NCBI GenBank assembly: GCA_963835135.1
Contig: CAWIEF010000003.1
Span: 248,001-312,000, forward strand
Direction of reading: 5' to 3'
Length of the DNA: 64,000 nucleotides
From: JAVVHH01 sp963835135
GTDB lineage: Bacteria > Pseudomonadota > Alphaproteobacteria > Acetobacterales > Acetobacteraceae
Shown: positions 35,538 to 44,305 of the stretch, one piece after another
Position numbering within the stretch: the first letter of the stretch is position 1
Layout: each line of letters begins with the position of its first letter
Program-made: the position numbers and the translations under genes
Notes under the pieces: generated by a model
Told to the model about the DNA's origin: nothing
The model's database searches: none
What the model saw: the letters and a program-made list of their open reading frames with translations, nothing else

Positions 35538-35597
35538 CCCGACGGCCCCGATGGTTGACGGGGCCGTCCCGACGGCCCCGATGGTTGACGGGGCCGC
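35538..35597. terminator. Two tandem 30-bp hairpin repeats after the PEP-CTERM gene
   Basis: The unit CGACGGCCCCGATGGTTGAC, completed by GGGGCCG, is present twice with a 30-base period (35538-35567, 35568-35597). Each folds as GGCCCCG, loop ATGGTTGA, CGGGGCC. They begin 15 bases after the stop codon, so a doubled terminator is the simplest reading. There is no T-run. Confidence 0.65.
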
Positions 35598-35620
35598 GAT
35601 GCGGGCGGCATGAAGCGGGG

Positions 35621-35884
35621 ATGGCGCGTACGGTCCCCGGCGAGGAACAGCCCGCGAGCGACGCGATCGTGCCGGACCTCGATTGCGTGCTCGGCCTGCT
35701 GGATGCACGGGCTGCGACCGGTGATGCCGCATGTGCGCTGGCGGCGCAGGTGCTGCGGCGGGAGCACACGGGGGGCTTCGCGCCGGATGCGATCGAAGCG
35801 CTGGTGGACCGGCTCGTACAGCTCGTGCAGGAACAGGACGCGCAGATCCGGGCGCTGCGGGCGCTGGTCGAGGGCCAGTTGTGA
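35621..35884 (+). CDS. Small coiled-coil-like protein, unknown, coupled to the 1274-residue gene
   Basis: 87 residues starting MARTVPGEEQPASDAIV. The C-terminal half is heptad-like (APDAIEALVDRLVQLVQEQD, then AQIRALRALVEGQL), suggesting a short coiled coil. A ribosome site is poor: GCGGGG lies directly against the ATG. Its stop overlaps the next gene's GTG as GTGA, so the two proteins are likely made together. No family is recognised. It could be an assembly partner of the large neighbour. Confidence 0.55.
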   Translation: MARTVPGEEQPASDAIVPDLDCVLGLLDARAATGDAACALAAQVLRREHTGGFAPDAIEALVDRLVQLVQEQDAQIRALRALVEGQL

Positions 35885-38800
35885 GCTGGACGGTCGCTTT
35901 GGCCGCTTGTGCCGGGCCCGCGGTGCGGGCGCTGGTCGAGGGGCGGAGCGCGGCGCCGCTCGACCAGGCCGATGTCGTGTTGTGGCCGGCGGCGCGGCGC
36001 GGGGCGATGCCGGTCGGGGCCGGGTTGAACGTGGTCGATCTGCGGGGGTTCGACCCGGCGGGTTCGATCGACGTCGCAGGGGCCGGGCTGCTGCTGGTGG
36101 GCTCGGCTGCCGAATATGGCGCGTGGGCGACGTGCGATGTACCGATCGGGGTGGTGCCGGCGGTGGTGGAGGTCGCGGCCGAACCGTCGGAGCGGTTCAG
36201 GGCGCTGCACGTGCTGGTCGGGCCAGGGGAGGCCGAGGCCGCGGAGCGCGCGGCCGACTGGGCAGCGGTGCGCGGCATCGCGTGCGGGGTCGCGGAGGGA
36301 TCGCCCGAGGTGATCGCCAGGCTGGGGCCCGCGCCCGTGATGCAGCCCGGCGCGGTGGTGCTGGATCTTAGGACGGGCGCAGGACGGATCGAGGCGTCGC
36401 CGGCACTGCTCGGGCTGTTGGCGGCGGGGGCGCCGGTGCTGTTCGGCGAAGACACACCGCTGCGGACGACGCTCGAGGGCGTCGGGGCAGGCTGGCGGTT
36501 CGAGACCGTCGAGGCCGGGTTGGGGCATGTGGCCGGGCTGGGCCAAGGAGTGTTCGCTGCGGCGTCCGGGGCGGCGCTGGGGTTCGTGCGGGCCCGGTTC
36601 GGGGCGGCGGGCGCGCGGACGGCGTTCGAGCGGGCCGTCGAGGGGGCGTTGGCCCGGGTTCGGGCGCGGGTGGCGGTGTGGGAGTCGTTGGGACCGGGTG
36701 GGCATGTGCTCGTCCTGTCGGACGAGGGGCCGAACCTGCGGCATGTGCGGGTGCATCAACCGTTCGATGCACTGCTGCGGCGGGGCGTGATCGGCGGCTA
36801 CAGCGTGCTGCACCGGGGTGATTTCGCGTTCAGCACGGACCCGGTGACGCCGGAGCTGCGCTTCTCGGCCATCTGGGTGCAACGGAGCGTCGATCCGCTG
36901 GTCCAGCTGTTCCTGCGGGTGATGGGGCGACCGTTCATTTACGATCTAGACGACCATCTGCTGGTGTCGCCGGCGTATCGGCGTGCGTTCGCGGCGGAGG
37001 CGATCGAGACAGCGGCCGGGCTGGTGCGGGAGTGCGCGGTGCTGTCTTGCGCGACGCGGCGGCTGGCGGACGCGCTCGGCGGGACGAAGGCGATCGTGAC
37101 GCCGAACCTGGCGTTCGCGCCGGCGCGCCGGGTCGTGGGGACCGTGCGGGCGGTGGTGTGGGCGTCGAGCGACGTGCCGGCGCTGCTGGGCGCGCGGGTG
37201 GAGATCGAGCGGGCGATCCGGGATTTCTGCAAGGCGCATCGGCTGCCGGTGATGTGCATCGGGGCGCAGGTCCCGGCGGTGTTCGAGGCGGCCGGGATCG
37301 TGGCGGAGGCGGTCGGGCCGCTGGCCTATCCAGCGTATCTGGAGCGGTTGGCGGCGGCGGCGCCGGGGATCCTGGTCGGGCCGCTGGAAACGGGCGGCGA
37401 CCCGGCGACGCAGGCGTTCGTCGACGCCAAAAGCGACATCAAGGTGATCGAGGCGCGGCTGGCCGGGCTGCAGGGCGTGTTCAGCCGCGCGGCGCCGTAC
37501 GCAGACAGCGATCTCGCGCCGGAGATCTTGTGCGAGAACTCCTACGCGGGGTGGATGGAGGCGCTGGAGCGGGCGAGGCTGGCCTGTGAGCGCCAGGGGG
37601 AGGCGCAGCCCTGGCCGGCAAGGCGGGACGCAGCGGGGTGCGGACCAATGCCGTGGGCCGAGGCCGTGCGGCGGGCGCCGGTGGACGTGTCCGGGCGCGA
37701 GGTGATGGACGCGCTGCGGTTCGTGCGGGCGCAGGCGGAGACGCTGGTGGGAACGCCGGAGATGTTCGACGAGGCGGACTACCTGCGGCGGCACGCGGAC
37801 GTGGCGGAGGCGGTGGCGACGGGCGTGGTCGCGTCGGGGTACCGGCATTTCGTGCAATCGGGGCTACGGGAGGGACGCGCGGCGCAGCGGGTGACGACCG
37901 CGGAAGGTCAGGCCTCGTTCTGGTGGTCCCGGCTGCTGCATCGGGTGAGCGGGCTGGAGGCGGACGTGGCGGCGCGGCACCGAGAGATCGCCGGGCTGCG
38001 GGATCGGCTGGCGGTGCGGCAGTTGGTGCCGGATGCGGTTCCGGCGGAGCGCGCGACAGCGGTGACGCAGGCCGGCCTGTTCCGTTGGGCCGAGGGCGAG
38101 CCGAAATCCCTGCCCTGCCCGGTCTGCGCGGCGAACGGGCCGCATGCGATGGTGGTGCAGGCGGGACGGCACGGCCTCGTGCGATGCGCGCGGTGCGCCA
38201 CGTGCTTCTACGACGATCGGTCGGAGCACGGCTACTCGGTCGAGCCGGCGGCGGACGTGATGCTGCAGTTCGCGCTCGAACAGAACGCGGGCATCCATCA
38301 CCAGACCCGGTTGCTGTTCGGCCGCGAGGGGGCGCGAAGCGTGCTCGACGTGGGGTGCGGCTTCGGGTTCGCGGTGGATCTGGCGGCGACGGTGTTGGGC
38401 TGGCGGGCGGTGGGGGTCGATCCGTCATGGGCTGCGGCGGCGGGGCGCGAACAGCTGGGGGCGGACATCCGCCAGGCGTATCTGACCGACACGATGGAGC
38501 TGGGCGACGGGTTCGACCGGGTGATCGCGTCCGAGGTGATCGAGCATGTGAGCGATCCCTACGCGATGCTGGCATTGCTGCGCGCGCGGTTGGCGCCGGG
38601 GGGGGTGCTGGCGCTGACGACGCCGGATGCGGCGGCGGCCGTGCCGGGGGCGGATCAGGGGCGGCTGCTCGGGATCCTGGCGCCGGGGGTGCATCTGACG
38701 CTGTTCACCGAACGCTCGCTCGGGCTGGCGCTGCGGCAGGCCGGGTTCGCGCATGTGGCGGTTGCGACGAGGGCCGATACGCTGGTGGCCGAGGCGTCGG

Positions 38801-39705
38801 ACTGGCCGCTGCAGGCGAGCGCGGACGCGGAACATGCGCACGCATACCGAGCGTATCTCGAGGGGCTCATGCGGCGGGCCGCGCCGGGGTCGGCGCTCTG
38901 GAACGGCGCGGCGGGACGGCTGCTGGCGTTGCTGGTGCCGACGGCGGAGCGGGACGTGTTGGAACGGGTACTGGGCCAGATCGAGGCGGCGTGGCGCGAG
39001 CGGTTCGGGATCGATTTCGAGCGCTTGCCGGCGCCGTTGAGCGAAGCCGAAGTGCGCACGATCGGGGCGGCGGCGCTGGGGCGCCGGCAGCCGTTCAACC
39101 TGGCGGGCGTGTTGTTCCATCGGGCGTTGCTGGAGCAGCGGGCGGCGGGCCCAGCGGCAGCCGTTCTGCGTGATGCGGAGGCCGCATATCGGATCGCGGT
39201 CGAGACACGGCGGGTGCTGCAGGCGGAAAACCTGGTCGATCTCGATCTGAAGCAGGTTGCCTGGCGGGCCCGGCTGTTGATGGTGGAGTCTCTGGCGGAG
39301 CTGACGCCGGCCTTGGAGGGCGAACTGGTCGCGGCGGTGGCGGCGCGATCGCCCGGACGCGCGGCGGACTGGGCGGATGCGCCCGAGGACGCGGTGATCC
39401 AGATGGCGGCGCACTATTTTTCGCGGGCGGTGGCGGCGGATCGGTTCGATGACGCGCGCCGGGTGGAGGAGTTTCTGGCAGATGAGGACGCGGTTGTGAC
39501 GGCATTGGCGGGGCGGCGCGACCTGATGTTACGGACGCTGTTCATGCGCGGGGTGCATCGGCTCCAGGGGCACCAGGACCCGGCGGGCGCGTTGCTCGCG
39601 TTCGAGCGGTTGGCGCGGGAGGCGCGCATGCTGGGCGCTTCCGACTACGAGGGGATCGCGGCCGAGCACATGGGGATCGCGGCGTCGCGGTTGGGCGCAG
39701 CATGA
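35881..39705 (+). CDS. 1274-residue multidomain protein: glycosyltransferase-like region, zinc ribbon and SAM methyltransferase
   Basis: The GTG at 35881 overlaps the previous stop. The N-terminal half contains FIYDLDDHLLVSPAYRRAF (about residues 348-368), a motif of GT4-like glycosyltransferases, and SDIKVIEARLAG. Residues about 611-666 hold a FDEADYLRRHADVAEAV..GYRHFVQSGLREGR repeat, as in large polysaccharide-pathway proteins. Near 746-775 is a Cys4 ribbon (CPVCAANGPH .. CARCATC). The methyltransferase domain has VLDVGCGFGFAVDLA at about 820 and EVIEHVSDPYAMLALL at about 886. The C-terminal 330 residues are helical and unassigned. A protein that both modifies and transfers sugars is inferred; the substrate is unknown. 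It overlaps DUF1345 as ATGA. Confidence 0.75.
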   Translation: MSWTVALAACAGPAVRALVEGRSAAPLDQADVVLWPAARRGAMPVGAGLNVVDLRGFDPAGSIDVAGAGLLLVGSAAEYGAWATCDVPIGVVPAVVEVAAEPSERFRALHVLVGPGEAEAAERAADWAAVRGIACGVAEGSPEVIARLGPAPVMQPGAVVLDLRTGAGRIEASPALLGLLAAGAPVLFGEDTPLRTTLEGVGAGWRFETVEAGLGHVAGLGQGVFAAASGAALGFVRARFGAAGARTAFERAVEGALARVRARVAVWESLGPGGHVLVLSDEGPNLRHVRVHQPFDALLRRGVIGGYSVLHRGDFAFSTDPVTPELRFSAIWVQRSVDPLVQLFLRVMGRPFIYDLDDHLLVSPAYRRAFAAEAIETAAGLVRECAVLSCATRRLADALGGTKAIVTPNLAFAPARRVVGTVRAVVWASSDVPALLGARVEIERAIRDFCKAHRLPVMCIGAQVPAVFEAAGIVAEAVGPLAYPAYLERLAAAAPGILVGPLETGGDPATQAFVDAKSDIKVIEARLAGLQGVFSRAAPYADSDLAPEILCENSYAGWMEALERARLACERQGEAQPWPARRDAAGCGPMPWAEAVRRAPVDVSGREVMDALRFVRAQAETLVGTPEMFDEADYLRRHADVAEAVATGVVASGYRHFVQSGLREGRAAQRVTTAEGQASFWWSRLLHRVSGLEADVAARHREIAGLRDRLAVRQLVPDAVPAERATAVTQAGLFRWAEGEPKSLPCPVCAANGPHAMVVQAGRHGLVRCARCATCFYDDRSEHGYSVEPAADVMLQFALEQNAGIHHQTRLLFGREGARSVLDVGCGFGFAVDLAATVLGWRAVGVDPSWAAAAGREQLGADIRQAYLTDTMELGDGFDRVIASEVIEHVSDPYAMLALLRARLAPGGVLALTTPDAAAAVPGADQGRLLGILAPGVHLTLFTERSLGLALRQAGFAHVAVATRADTLVAEASDWPLQASADAEHAHAYRAYLEGLMRRAAPGSALWNGAAGRLLALLVPTAERDVLERVLGQIEAAWRERFGIDFERLPAPLSEAEVRTIGAAALGRRQPFNLAGVLFHRALLEQRAAGPAAAVLRDAEAAYRIAVETRRVLQAENLVDLDLKQVAWRARLLMVESLAELTPALEGELVAAVAARSPGRAADWADAPEDAVIQMAAHYFSRAVAADRFDDARRVEEFLADEDAVVTALAGRRDLMLRTLFMRGVHRLQGHQDPAGALLAFERLAREARMLGASDYEGIAAEHMGIAASRLGAA

Positions 39706-40370
39706 AGCCGCTGCCGTTGCGCGTCGCGATCGGTCATCAGCGGACGGTGCTGGCGACGATCGTGGGCTTGGTCGTTTATGCGCTGTTGCCGGCGCCGCAT
39801 GGCCAGGCCGCCCGGATGGTGTTCGCGTGGGATGTCGGGGCGCTGGCGCTGCTACTCATGATGGCGGCGCTGGTTGCTCGTCCCGTCGACGACGCCGCGA
39901 TGGCGCGGCATGCGGAAGCGCAGGAGGAAGGCGAGTGGGCGGTGTTCGCCGTCACGCTGGCCGGCGTGGTGGTGAGCTTCGCGGCGCTGACGACGGTCTT
40001 GTCGTTGGCCAAGGATATGCCGGCCGGGGCGGAGCGGACCCTGTATGTCGGGGTGGTCGCGGCGACCCTACTGCTCTCCTGGCTGGTGACGCACCTGGTG
40101 TTCGCGCTCCGCTACGCGCACGAATACTACGAGCGGCAAGAGGGCGCCCAAGAGGTGGACGGTGGCCTGGTGTTTCCCGGTGGGGAGCAGCCGGATTACT
40201 GGGATTTCGTCTATTTCGCGCTGGTGCTGGGGATGACGTTCCAAGTGTCCGACGTGGCGATCACGTCACGCAAGCTGCGGCGGCTGGCCACGCTGCACGG
40301 ACTGATCGGCTTCCTGTTCAACACCGTCATCGTGGCGCTGACGGTCAATATCGCGGCCAGCTTTCTCTAG
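39702..40370 (+). CDS. DUF1345 membrane protein
   Basis: 222 residues, with an ATG inside the preceding stop (ATGA). At least five membrane helices are predicted (TVLATIVGLVVYALLP; VGALALLLMMAALVA; VTLAGVVVSFAALTTV; VVAATLLLSWLVTHLVFALR; GFLFNTVIVALTVNIAAS). YYERQEGAQEVDGGLVFPGG and PDYWDFVYFALVLGMTFQVS are conserved in DUF1345. Function unknown. The stop is immediately next to the reverse-strand small gene. The fit to the polysaccharide-related neighbour is only by position. Confidence 0.85.
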   Translation: MKPLPLRVAIGHQRTVLATIVGLVVYALLPAPHGQAARMVFAWDVGALALLLMMAALVARPVDDAAMARHAEAQEEGEWAVFAVTLAGVVVSFAALTTVLSLAKDMPAGAERTLYVGVVAATLLLSWLVTHLVFALRYAHEYYERQEGAQEVDGGLVFPGGEQPDYWDFVYFALVLGMTFQVSDVAITSRKLRRLATLHGLIGFLFNTVIVALTVNIAASFL

Positions 40371-40571
40371 TCAGCGCTGGGCAACGAGCAGGTCGCAGTT
40401 GTTGCGGCCCGCCATCAGGCAGTCCTCGACCCGGCCTTCGTCCCGCAGGCGGTGGATCACCGTCAGGCTCACGACGATGAAGAGGAGCGCCGCCGCCAGG
40501 CCGGCCAAGCTGGCGGTGAGGCGGTTGGCTTCGGCCTGTTCAGTCTCGGCGCCAAAGATCGGCGGACGCAT
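40371..40571 (-). CDS. Small single-pass membrane protein, unknown
   Basis: 66 residues starting MRPPIFGAETEQAEANR, with one strong membrane segment (LTASLAGLAAALLFIVVSLT) and a Cys-containing tail (VEDCLMAGRNNCDLL). The two Cys suggest a periplasmic disulphide. No good ribosome site is visible, so the start is tentative. It converges end-to-end with DUF1345. Confidence 0.45.
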   Translation of the reverse strand: MRPPIFGAETEQAEANRLTASLAGLAAALLFIVVSLTVIHRLRDEGRVEDCLMAGRNNCDLLVAQR

Positions 40572-40665
40572 TCTGGTCGGCACGGCTGGTTTCCCGTAGT
40601 TATGGTGCCTTCGGGGGCTCGTTCGTTGCAGCCTAACGCCGGACGCGGCAAACTGGAAGCCAAAC

Positions 40666-41289
40666 ATGCATCAGGCGCTTCACCTCGCCGCCGTTCAGCC
40701 TGAATTCAAGGCGTTGATCGAGCGAATCGGGCCATGCACGGCGGCGGTGGAACGGCGCGATCTATATGCCGCGCTGGTGCGCTCGATCGCGCACCAGCAA
40801 CTGCATGGGAACGCGGCGCGGGCGATCCTGGGCCGGCTGGTCGCGCATGGCGGCGGCGTGATGCCGGAACCGGCGGTGCTGGCGGCGATCCCGGACGAGC
40901 TGTTCCGCAGCTTTGGCTTCTCGGCCAGTAAGGCAGCGGCGATCCGGTCGATCGCCGCCCACGCGCTGGATGGCACGATCCCGACGCTGGAGGAGGCGGA
41001 TGGGTTGGACGACGAGGCGCTCATCGCGCGGCTGGTGACGATCCGCGGCGTCGGGCGGTGGACGGTGGAGATGCTGCTGATCTCGACGCTCGGCCGGCCG
41101 GACGTGTTGCCGGTCGACGATTTCGGCGTGCGCGAGGGGTGGCGGCTGGTGACCGGGGCGGAGGCGCAGCTCAAGCCGAAGGCGCTGGCCGCGCTGGGCG
41201 AGCGATGGGGGCCTTACCGTTCGACGGCGGCGTGGTATCTGTGGCGGGCGGCCGATGAAGGCAAGAAAATCAAGCAGACCCCGTTATAG
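40666..41289 (+). CDS. DNA-3-methyladenine glycosylase II (AlkA-like, HhH-GPD)
   Basis: 207 residues. The helix-hairpin-helix (LVTIRGVGRWTVEMLLIST) binds DNA, and the catalytic Asp lies in LPVDDFGVREGW. The N-terminal YAALVRSIAHQQLHGNAARA is family-typical. It excises alkylated purines in base-excision repair. It lies 9 bases before an alkyltransferase-like gene, so the two probably form an alkylation-repair unit. It lacks the larger N-terminal domain of E. coli AlkA, as in many alphaproteobacteria. Confidence 0.9.
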   Translation: MHQALHLAAVQPEFKALIERIGPCTAAVERRDLYAALVRSIAHQQLHGNAARAILGRLVAHGGGVMPEPAVLAAIPDELFRSFGFSASKAAAIRSIAAHALDGTIPTLEEADGLDDEALIARLVTIRGVGRWTVEMLLISTLGRPDVLPVDDFGVREGWRLVTGAEAQLKPKALAALGERWGPYRSTAAWYLWRAADEGKKIKQTPL

Positions 41290-41298
41290 GGTAAGCGG

Positions 41299-41649
41299 AT
41301 GCAACGAAGGCACAAGCCGCTCACCAACCCGCCTCAAAACGATGCGGCCGTCGCTGCGATTTGCGACGTCGTGCGCCGCATTCCTCAAGGCTGGGTCGCG
41401 ACCTATGGACAGGTTGCCGCGATGGCCGGGCTGCCGAGACGTGCCCGGCTGGTCGGTCACGTGCTGCAACAACTCGACCCGTCGAGCGATGTTCCCTGGC
41501 ACCGCGTCGTGAACGCCAAGGGAGAGGTCTCCCATTCGGCTTCGCGCAACGGCGGCGACGCGGTCCAGCAACGTTTGCTCGCCATAGAAGGCATCGAGTT
41601 CGATCACCACAACTGCTTCGACTTACAGCGTTTCTGCTGGCTGGATTAG
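41299..41649 (+). CDS. Alkyltransferase-like protein (ATL, MGMT fold with Trp in place of Cys)
   Basis: 116 residues. The MGMT DNA-binding region (VVRRIPQGWVATYGQVAAMA) is present, with Arg finger region ARLVGHVLQQL. The active-site PCHR of methyltransferases is PWHR here (W67), which defines ATL proteins. ATLs bind O6-alkylguanine without repairing it and hand it to nucleotide-excision repair. It is directly downstream of the AlkA-like gene. Length matches bacterial ATLs. A C-terminal DLQRFCWLD has the only late Cys, outside the active site. Confidence 0.88.
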   Translation: MQRRHKPLTNPPQNDAAVAAICDVVRRIPQGWVATYGQVAAMAGLPRRARLVGHVLQQLDPSSDVPWHRVVNAKGEVSHSASRNGGDAVQQRLLAIEGIEFDHHNCFDLQRFCWLD

Positions 41650-41670
41650 AGCCAAGGACGCGCCGTTCGG

Positions 41671-42927
41671 TCAGCGCTTGATGCTGGGCAAGGTGCGGCC
41701 GGTGGTGATCGTTTGATCGCCGAATTTGGCCCTGATGGCTTCGACGGCTCGCCAGCGCGCGCGCCGGCGGGCGGCGTCGGGGTCGGCCAGGTCGCCGCGG
41801 TCGGCGTCGGCGGCCGAAAGCAGAGGGTGGGCGCCGATCCCGACGAGGCGAAAAGCGGTTCCATCCGCCTCGCGCGCGAGCAAGGCCCGGGCGGCGCGGA
41901 ACAGGGTCTCGGGCAGTTGCGTGGGGCCTGGCAGGCGAGTGTTTCGGGTGCGGCTGGCGAAGCGGGCCGTCTTCAGTTTCAGCACGATGCCGCCGGCCGC
42001 CAGCTCCTTCTCGCGCAAGCGGCGGCCGAGTTTCTCGGCCATGCCCCAGAGATGGCGCTCGATCTCGGCCGGGTCGACGATGTCCGAACTGAAGGTCGTT
42101 TCGGCCGACACGGATTTGGTGTCGCGCTCGAGGGTAACCAGGCGGACGTCCTCGCCGCGAGCGCGGCGCACGAGGCTGGGGCCGTCGTCGCCGAGCCGGG
42201 CGCGGGCGGCGCGGTCGTCGAGCGCTTGCAGATGGGCGATGTGGGTGATGCCGATGGCCTGCAGCTTGCGCTCGAGCACGGGGCCGACGCCGGGCAGCAG
42301 GCCGACTTTCTCCCCAGCGAGCCGTTCGGCGGCGTCGCGGCCGAGGACGGTGAAGCCGCGCGGCTTGTCCTGACCGGCGGCGATTTTGGCGAGCAGCCGA
42401 TTGGCGGCCAGGCCGATGGAGACGGTGATGCCGAGAGTCGTCTCGACCCGGTGGGCGAACCGGGCCAGCACCGCGGCCGGCGCAGCGCCGTGCAGCGCCG
42501 CGGTGCCGGACAGGTCGAGCACCGCCTCATCGATGGAGAGCGGCTGGACGAGCGGGGTGAGCTCGCTCATGAGCCCGCGGATCTGCCGCGCGGCCTCGGA
42601 GTATTTCGCAAAATCAGGGCGTACGATGACGGCGTCAGGACAGAGCTTGAGCGCCTTGAACATCGGCTGCGCGCTATGCACGCCATAGAGACGGGCGATG
42701 TAGCAGGCGGTGGTGACGACGCCGCGGGTGCCGCCCCCGACGATCACGGGCAAGCCGGCGAGCTCCGGACGGTCGCGTTTCTCGACGCTGGCGTAGAACG
42801 CGTCGCAGTCGACATGGGCGATGGCGAGGTCGAACAGGTCAGCGTGCGCCACGACCCGGCGCGAGCCGCAGTGCGTGCACTGCGCGCTCGACGTCGCGCG
42901 GAAACAGTCGCGGCAGAGCGCGGGCAT
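41671..42927 (-). CDS. dinB: DNA polymerase IV (Y-family, DinB) with N-terminal Cys-rich extension
   Basis: 418 residues from the ATG at 42927. The N-terminus MPALCRDCFRATSSAQCTHC contains two CxxC-like pairs that could bind zinc. The Y-family core follows: AHVDCDAFYASVEKRD (first Asp), VVTTACYIARLYGVHSAQPM, and PLSIDEAVLDLSG (second catalytic Asp-Glu). KPRGFTVLG and GVGPVLERKLQAIGI (HhH) come next. DinB performs error-prone translesion synthesis. No clear beta-clamp motif (QxxLF) stands out at the end (TLPSIKR). It is convergent with the ATL gene, 21 bases apart. Confidence 0.9.
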   Translation of the reverse strand: MPALCRDCFRATSSAQCTHCGSRRVVAHADLFDLAIAHVDCDAFYASVEKRDRPELAGLPVIVGGGTRGVVTTACYIARLYGVHSAQPMFKALKLCPDAVIVRPDFAKYSEAARQIRGLMSELTPLVQPLSIDEAVLDLSGTAALHGAAPAAVLARFAHRVETTLGITVSIGLAANRLLAKIAAGQDKPRGFTVLGRDAAERLAGEKVGLLPGVGPVLERKLQAIGITHIAHLQALDDRAARARLGDDGPSLVRRARGEDVRLVTLERDTKSVSAETTFSSDIVDPAEIERHLWGMAEKLGRRLREKELAAGGIVLKLKTARFASRTRNTRLPGPTQLPETLFRAARALLAREADGTAFRLVGIGAHPLLSAADADRGDLADPDAARRRARWRAVEAIRAKFGDQTITTGRTLPSIKR

Positions 42928-43033
42928 AGGGGCAATATGGGCGTGGACTGCGGGCGGCGCCACTCGAGCGGGCGCGCGGGCAACCGCGTGGCAGACGAAC
43001 CGTTAATGCGGCACGCAACACGGAGATCATCTC

Positions 43034-43288
43034 ATGCGCTTCATCACGACGCTCGTCCTCGGCACCGCGCTGGCCCTGCCGGCCGTGGCGCAGACCACTC
43101 ACAAGACCACCAAGCCGCATCACGCCGTCCACCGCACCTCGACGGCCTCGCCGCGCGAGACGGTGGACGACAAGGGTCCGTTCACGCCCGAGGCCAACCG
43201 CGCCTACAATGGCGGCGGGCTCATCACGGAAAGCCCGGCCGGCACCGCGCCGTCCGGGTCGGGCCAGCCGATGCCCGCAACGCGCTGA
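43034..43288 (+). CDS. Small exported protein, unknown
   Basis: 84 residues with a clear signal peptide (MRFITTLVLGTALALPAVAQ). The mature part is short, His/Thr-rich (TTHKTTKPHHAVHRTSTAS), then acidic and Gly/Pro-rich (FTPEANRAYNGGGLITESPA). The start is supported by position and signal peptide only. Such small periplasmic proteins are common; a metal-binding role for the His residues is possible but unproven. A strong terminator follows. Confidence 0.65.
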   Translation: MRFITTLVLGTALALPAVAQTTHKTTKPHHAVHRTSTASPRETVDDKGPFTPEANRAYNGGGLITESPAGTAPSGSGQPMPATR

Positions 43289-43298
43289 GATCGGTTTG

Positions 43299-43342
43299 AC
43301 GACAAGGGGGCGCTCCGTTCACGTCGGGCGCCCCTTGGTCGT
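43299..43342. terminator. Bidirectional terminator between convergent genes
   Basis: ACGAC-AAGGGGGCGC pairs with GCGCCCCTTGGTCGT around a loop of about 14 bases. It starts 11 bases after the small exported gene and covers the last codons of the ROK kinase gene, so it can serve both. Confidence 0.7.
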
Positions 43343-44242
43343 GGGCCGCTGCGGCCAGAGCCAGGCTGCGCCACGCACGCCGGAGCTGTCGCCGTGGTGG
43401 TTGCGCAGGATCGGCGTGTCGACAACGTCGCTGAACACGTAGCGGCGCAGCAGGCCAGGCACCTGCTCGTAAAGATGCGCCAGGTTGGACAGCCCGCCGC
43501 CGAGCACGATCGCATCGGGGTCGAGCACATTGACGATGCTGGCCAGGCCGCGGGCGAGCCGGTCGGCATGATCCGTCAGCGCCCGGGCTGCCGCCAGCTC
43601 GCCGGCGGCAGCCCGGTCGAGCACGGCGCGTCCATCGGGCGCGCCGCAGGACCGCGCCAACCCCGGGCCGGACAGGTAAAGTTCGAGGCAGCCGCGCTGG
43701 CCACACCAGCACACCGGCGCCGGCAGCTCGTCGGCTCGCGGGTTCGGAAGCGGAATGTGGCCCCACTCGCCGGCGATGCGATGCCGCCCCGCCAGAATGC
43801 GGCCATCGACGACGATGCCCGCGCCGCAGCCGGTGCCGATGATGACGCCGAACACGCACCGGGCGCCCTGCCCTGCCCCGTCGGTTGCCTCACTCAGCGC
43901 GAAGCAGTTGGCATCATTCTCGGCCCGGACAGGACGGCCGATGGCGGCGGCGAGATCCTGGTCGAGCGGCCGGCCGATCAGCACCTGCGTGCTGGCGTTC
44001 TTGACGAGGTTTGTGGCCGGGCTGATGACGCCGGGGATGCCGACGCCGACGGTCGCGCTGACGCCGATGGTCGCTTCGGCGGCGGCGACGAGGCCGGCCA
44101 TGGTATGGATGATGGCGTCGTAGCTGGCAGGAGTGGGCTCGCGACGGCGCCAGGCGATGACGCCAGCTGCGTCGAGCAGGGCAAGTTCGGTCTTGGTGCC
44201 GCCGAGGTCGATGCCGATTCGGTAGGTGGTCGCTGATTGCAT
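43319..44242 (-). CDS. ROK family sugar kinase
   Basis: 307 residues. The ATP-site start YRIGIDLGGTKTELALLDA lies near the N-terminus. NDANCFALSEATDGAGQG and GVIIGTGCGAGIVVDGRI are ROK motifs. The ROK zinc motif is GEWGHIPLP..CWCGQRGCLELYLSG. It resembles fructokinase or N-acetylglucosamine/mannose kinases; specificity cannot be fixed. The ATG at 44242 starts directly at the conserved domain, and longer frames add unrelated sequence. It is divergent from the TusA-like gene. Confidence 0.9.
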   Translation of the reverse strand: MQSATTYRIGIDLGGTKTELALLDAAGVIAWRRREPTPASYDAIIHTMAGLVAAAEATIGVSATVGVGIPGVISPATNLVKNASTQVLIGRPLDQDLAAAIGRPVRAENDANCFALSEATDGAGQGARCVFGVIIGTGCGAGIVVDGRILAGRHRIAGEWGHIPLPNPRADELPAPVCWCGQRGCLELYLSGPGLARSCGAPDGRAVLDRAAAGELAAARALTDHADRLARGLASIVNVLDPDAIVLGGGLSNLAHLYEQVPGLLRRYVFSDVVDTPILRNHHGDSSGVRGAAWLWPQRPTTKGRPT

Positions 44243-44305
44243 GGCGGGCTGGATAGCAGGCGGGGGTCGCTTGCCCAATCGGGGCGGGCGGGAGAGATTG
44301 CGGGG

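Noticed and set aside
35538..35597. Possible CRISPR repeats
   Set aside because: Only two copies, directly adjacent without spacers; they fold as terminators.
35260..36882. 540-codon reverse frame opposite the PEP-CTERM end and large gene
   Set aside because: Arg/Pro/His-rich shadow; no start or domain.
41713..43299. Long open frame antisense to dinB
   Set aside because: Same codon-bias artefact; no start signal and no recognisable domain.
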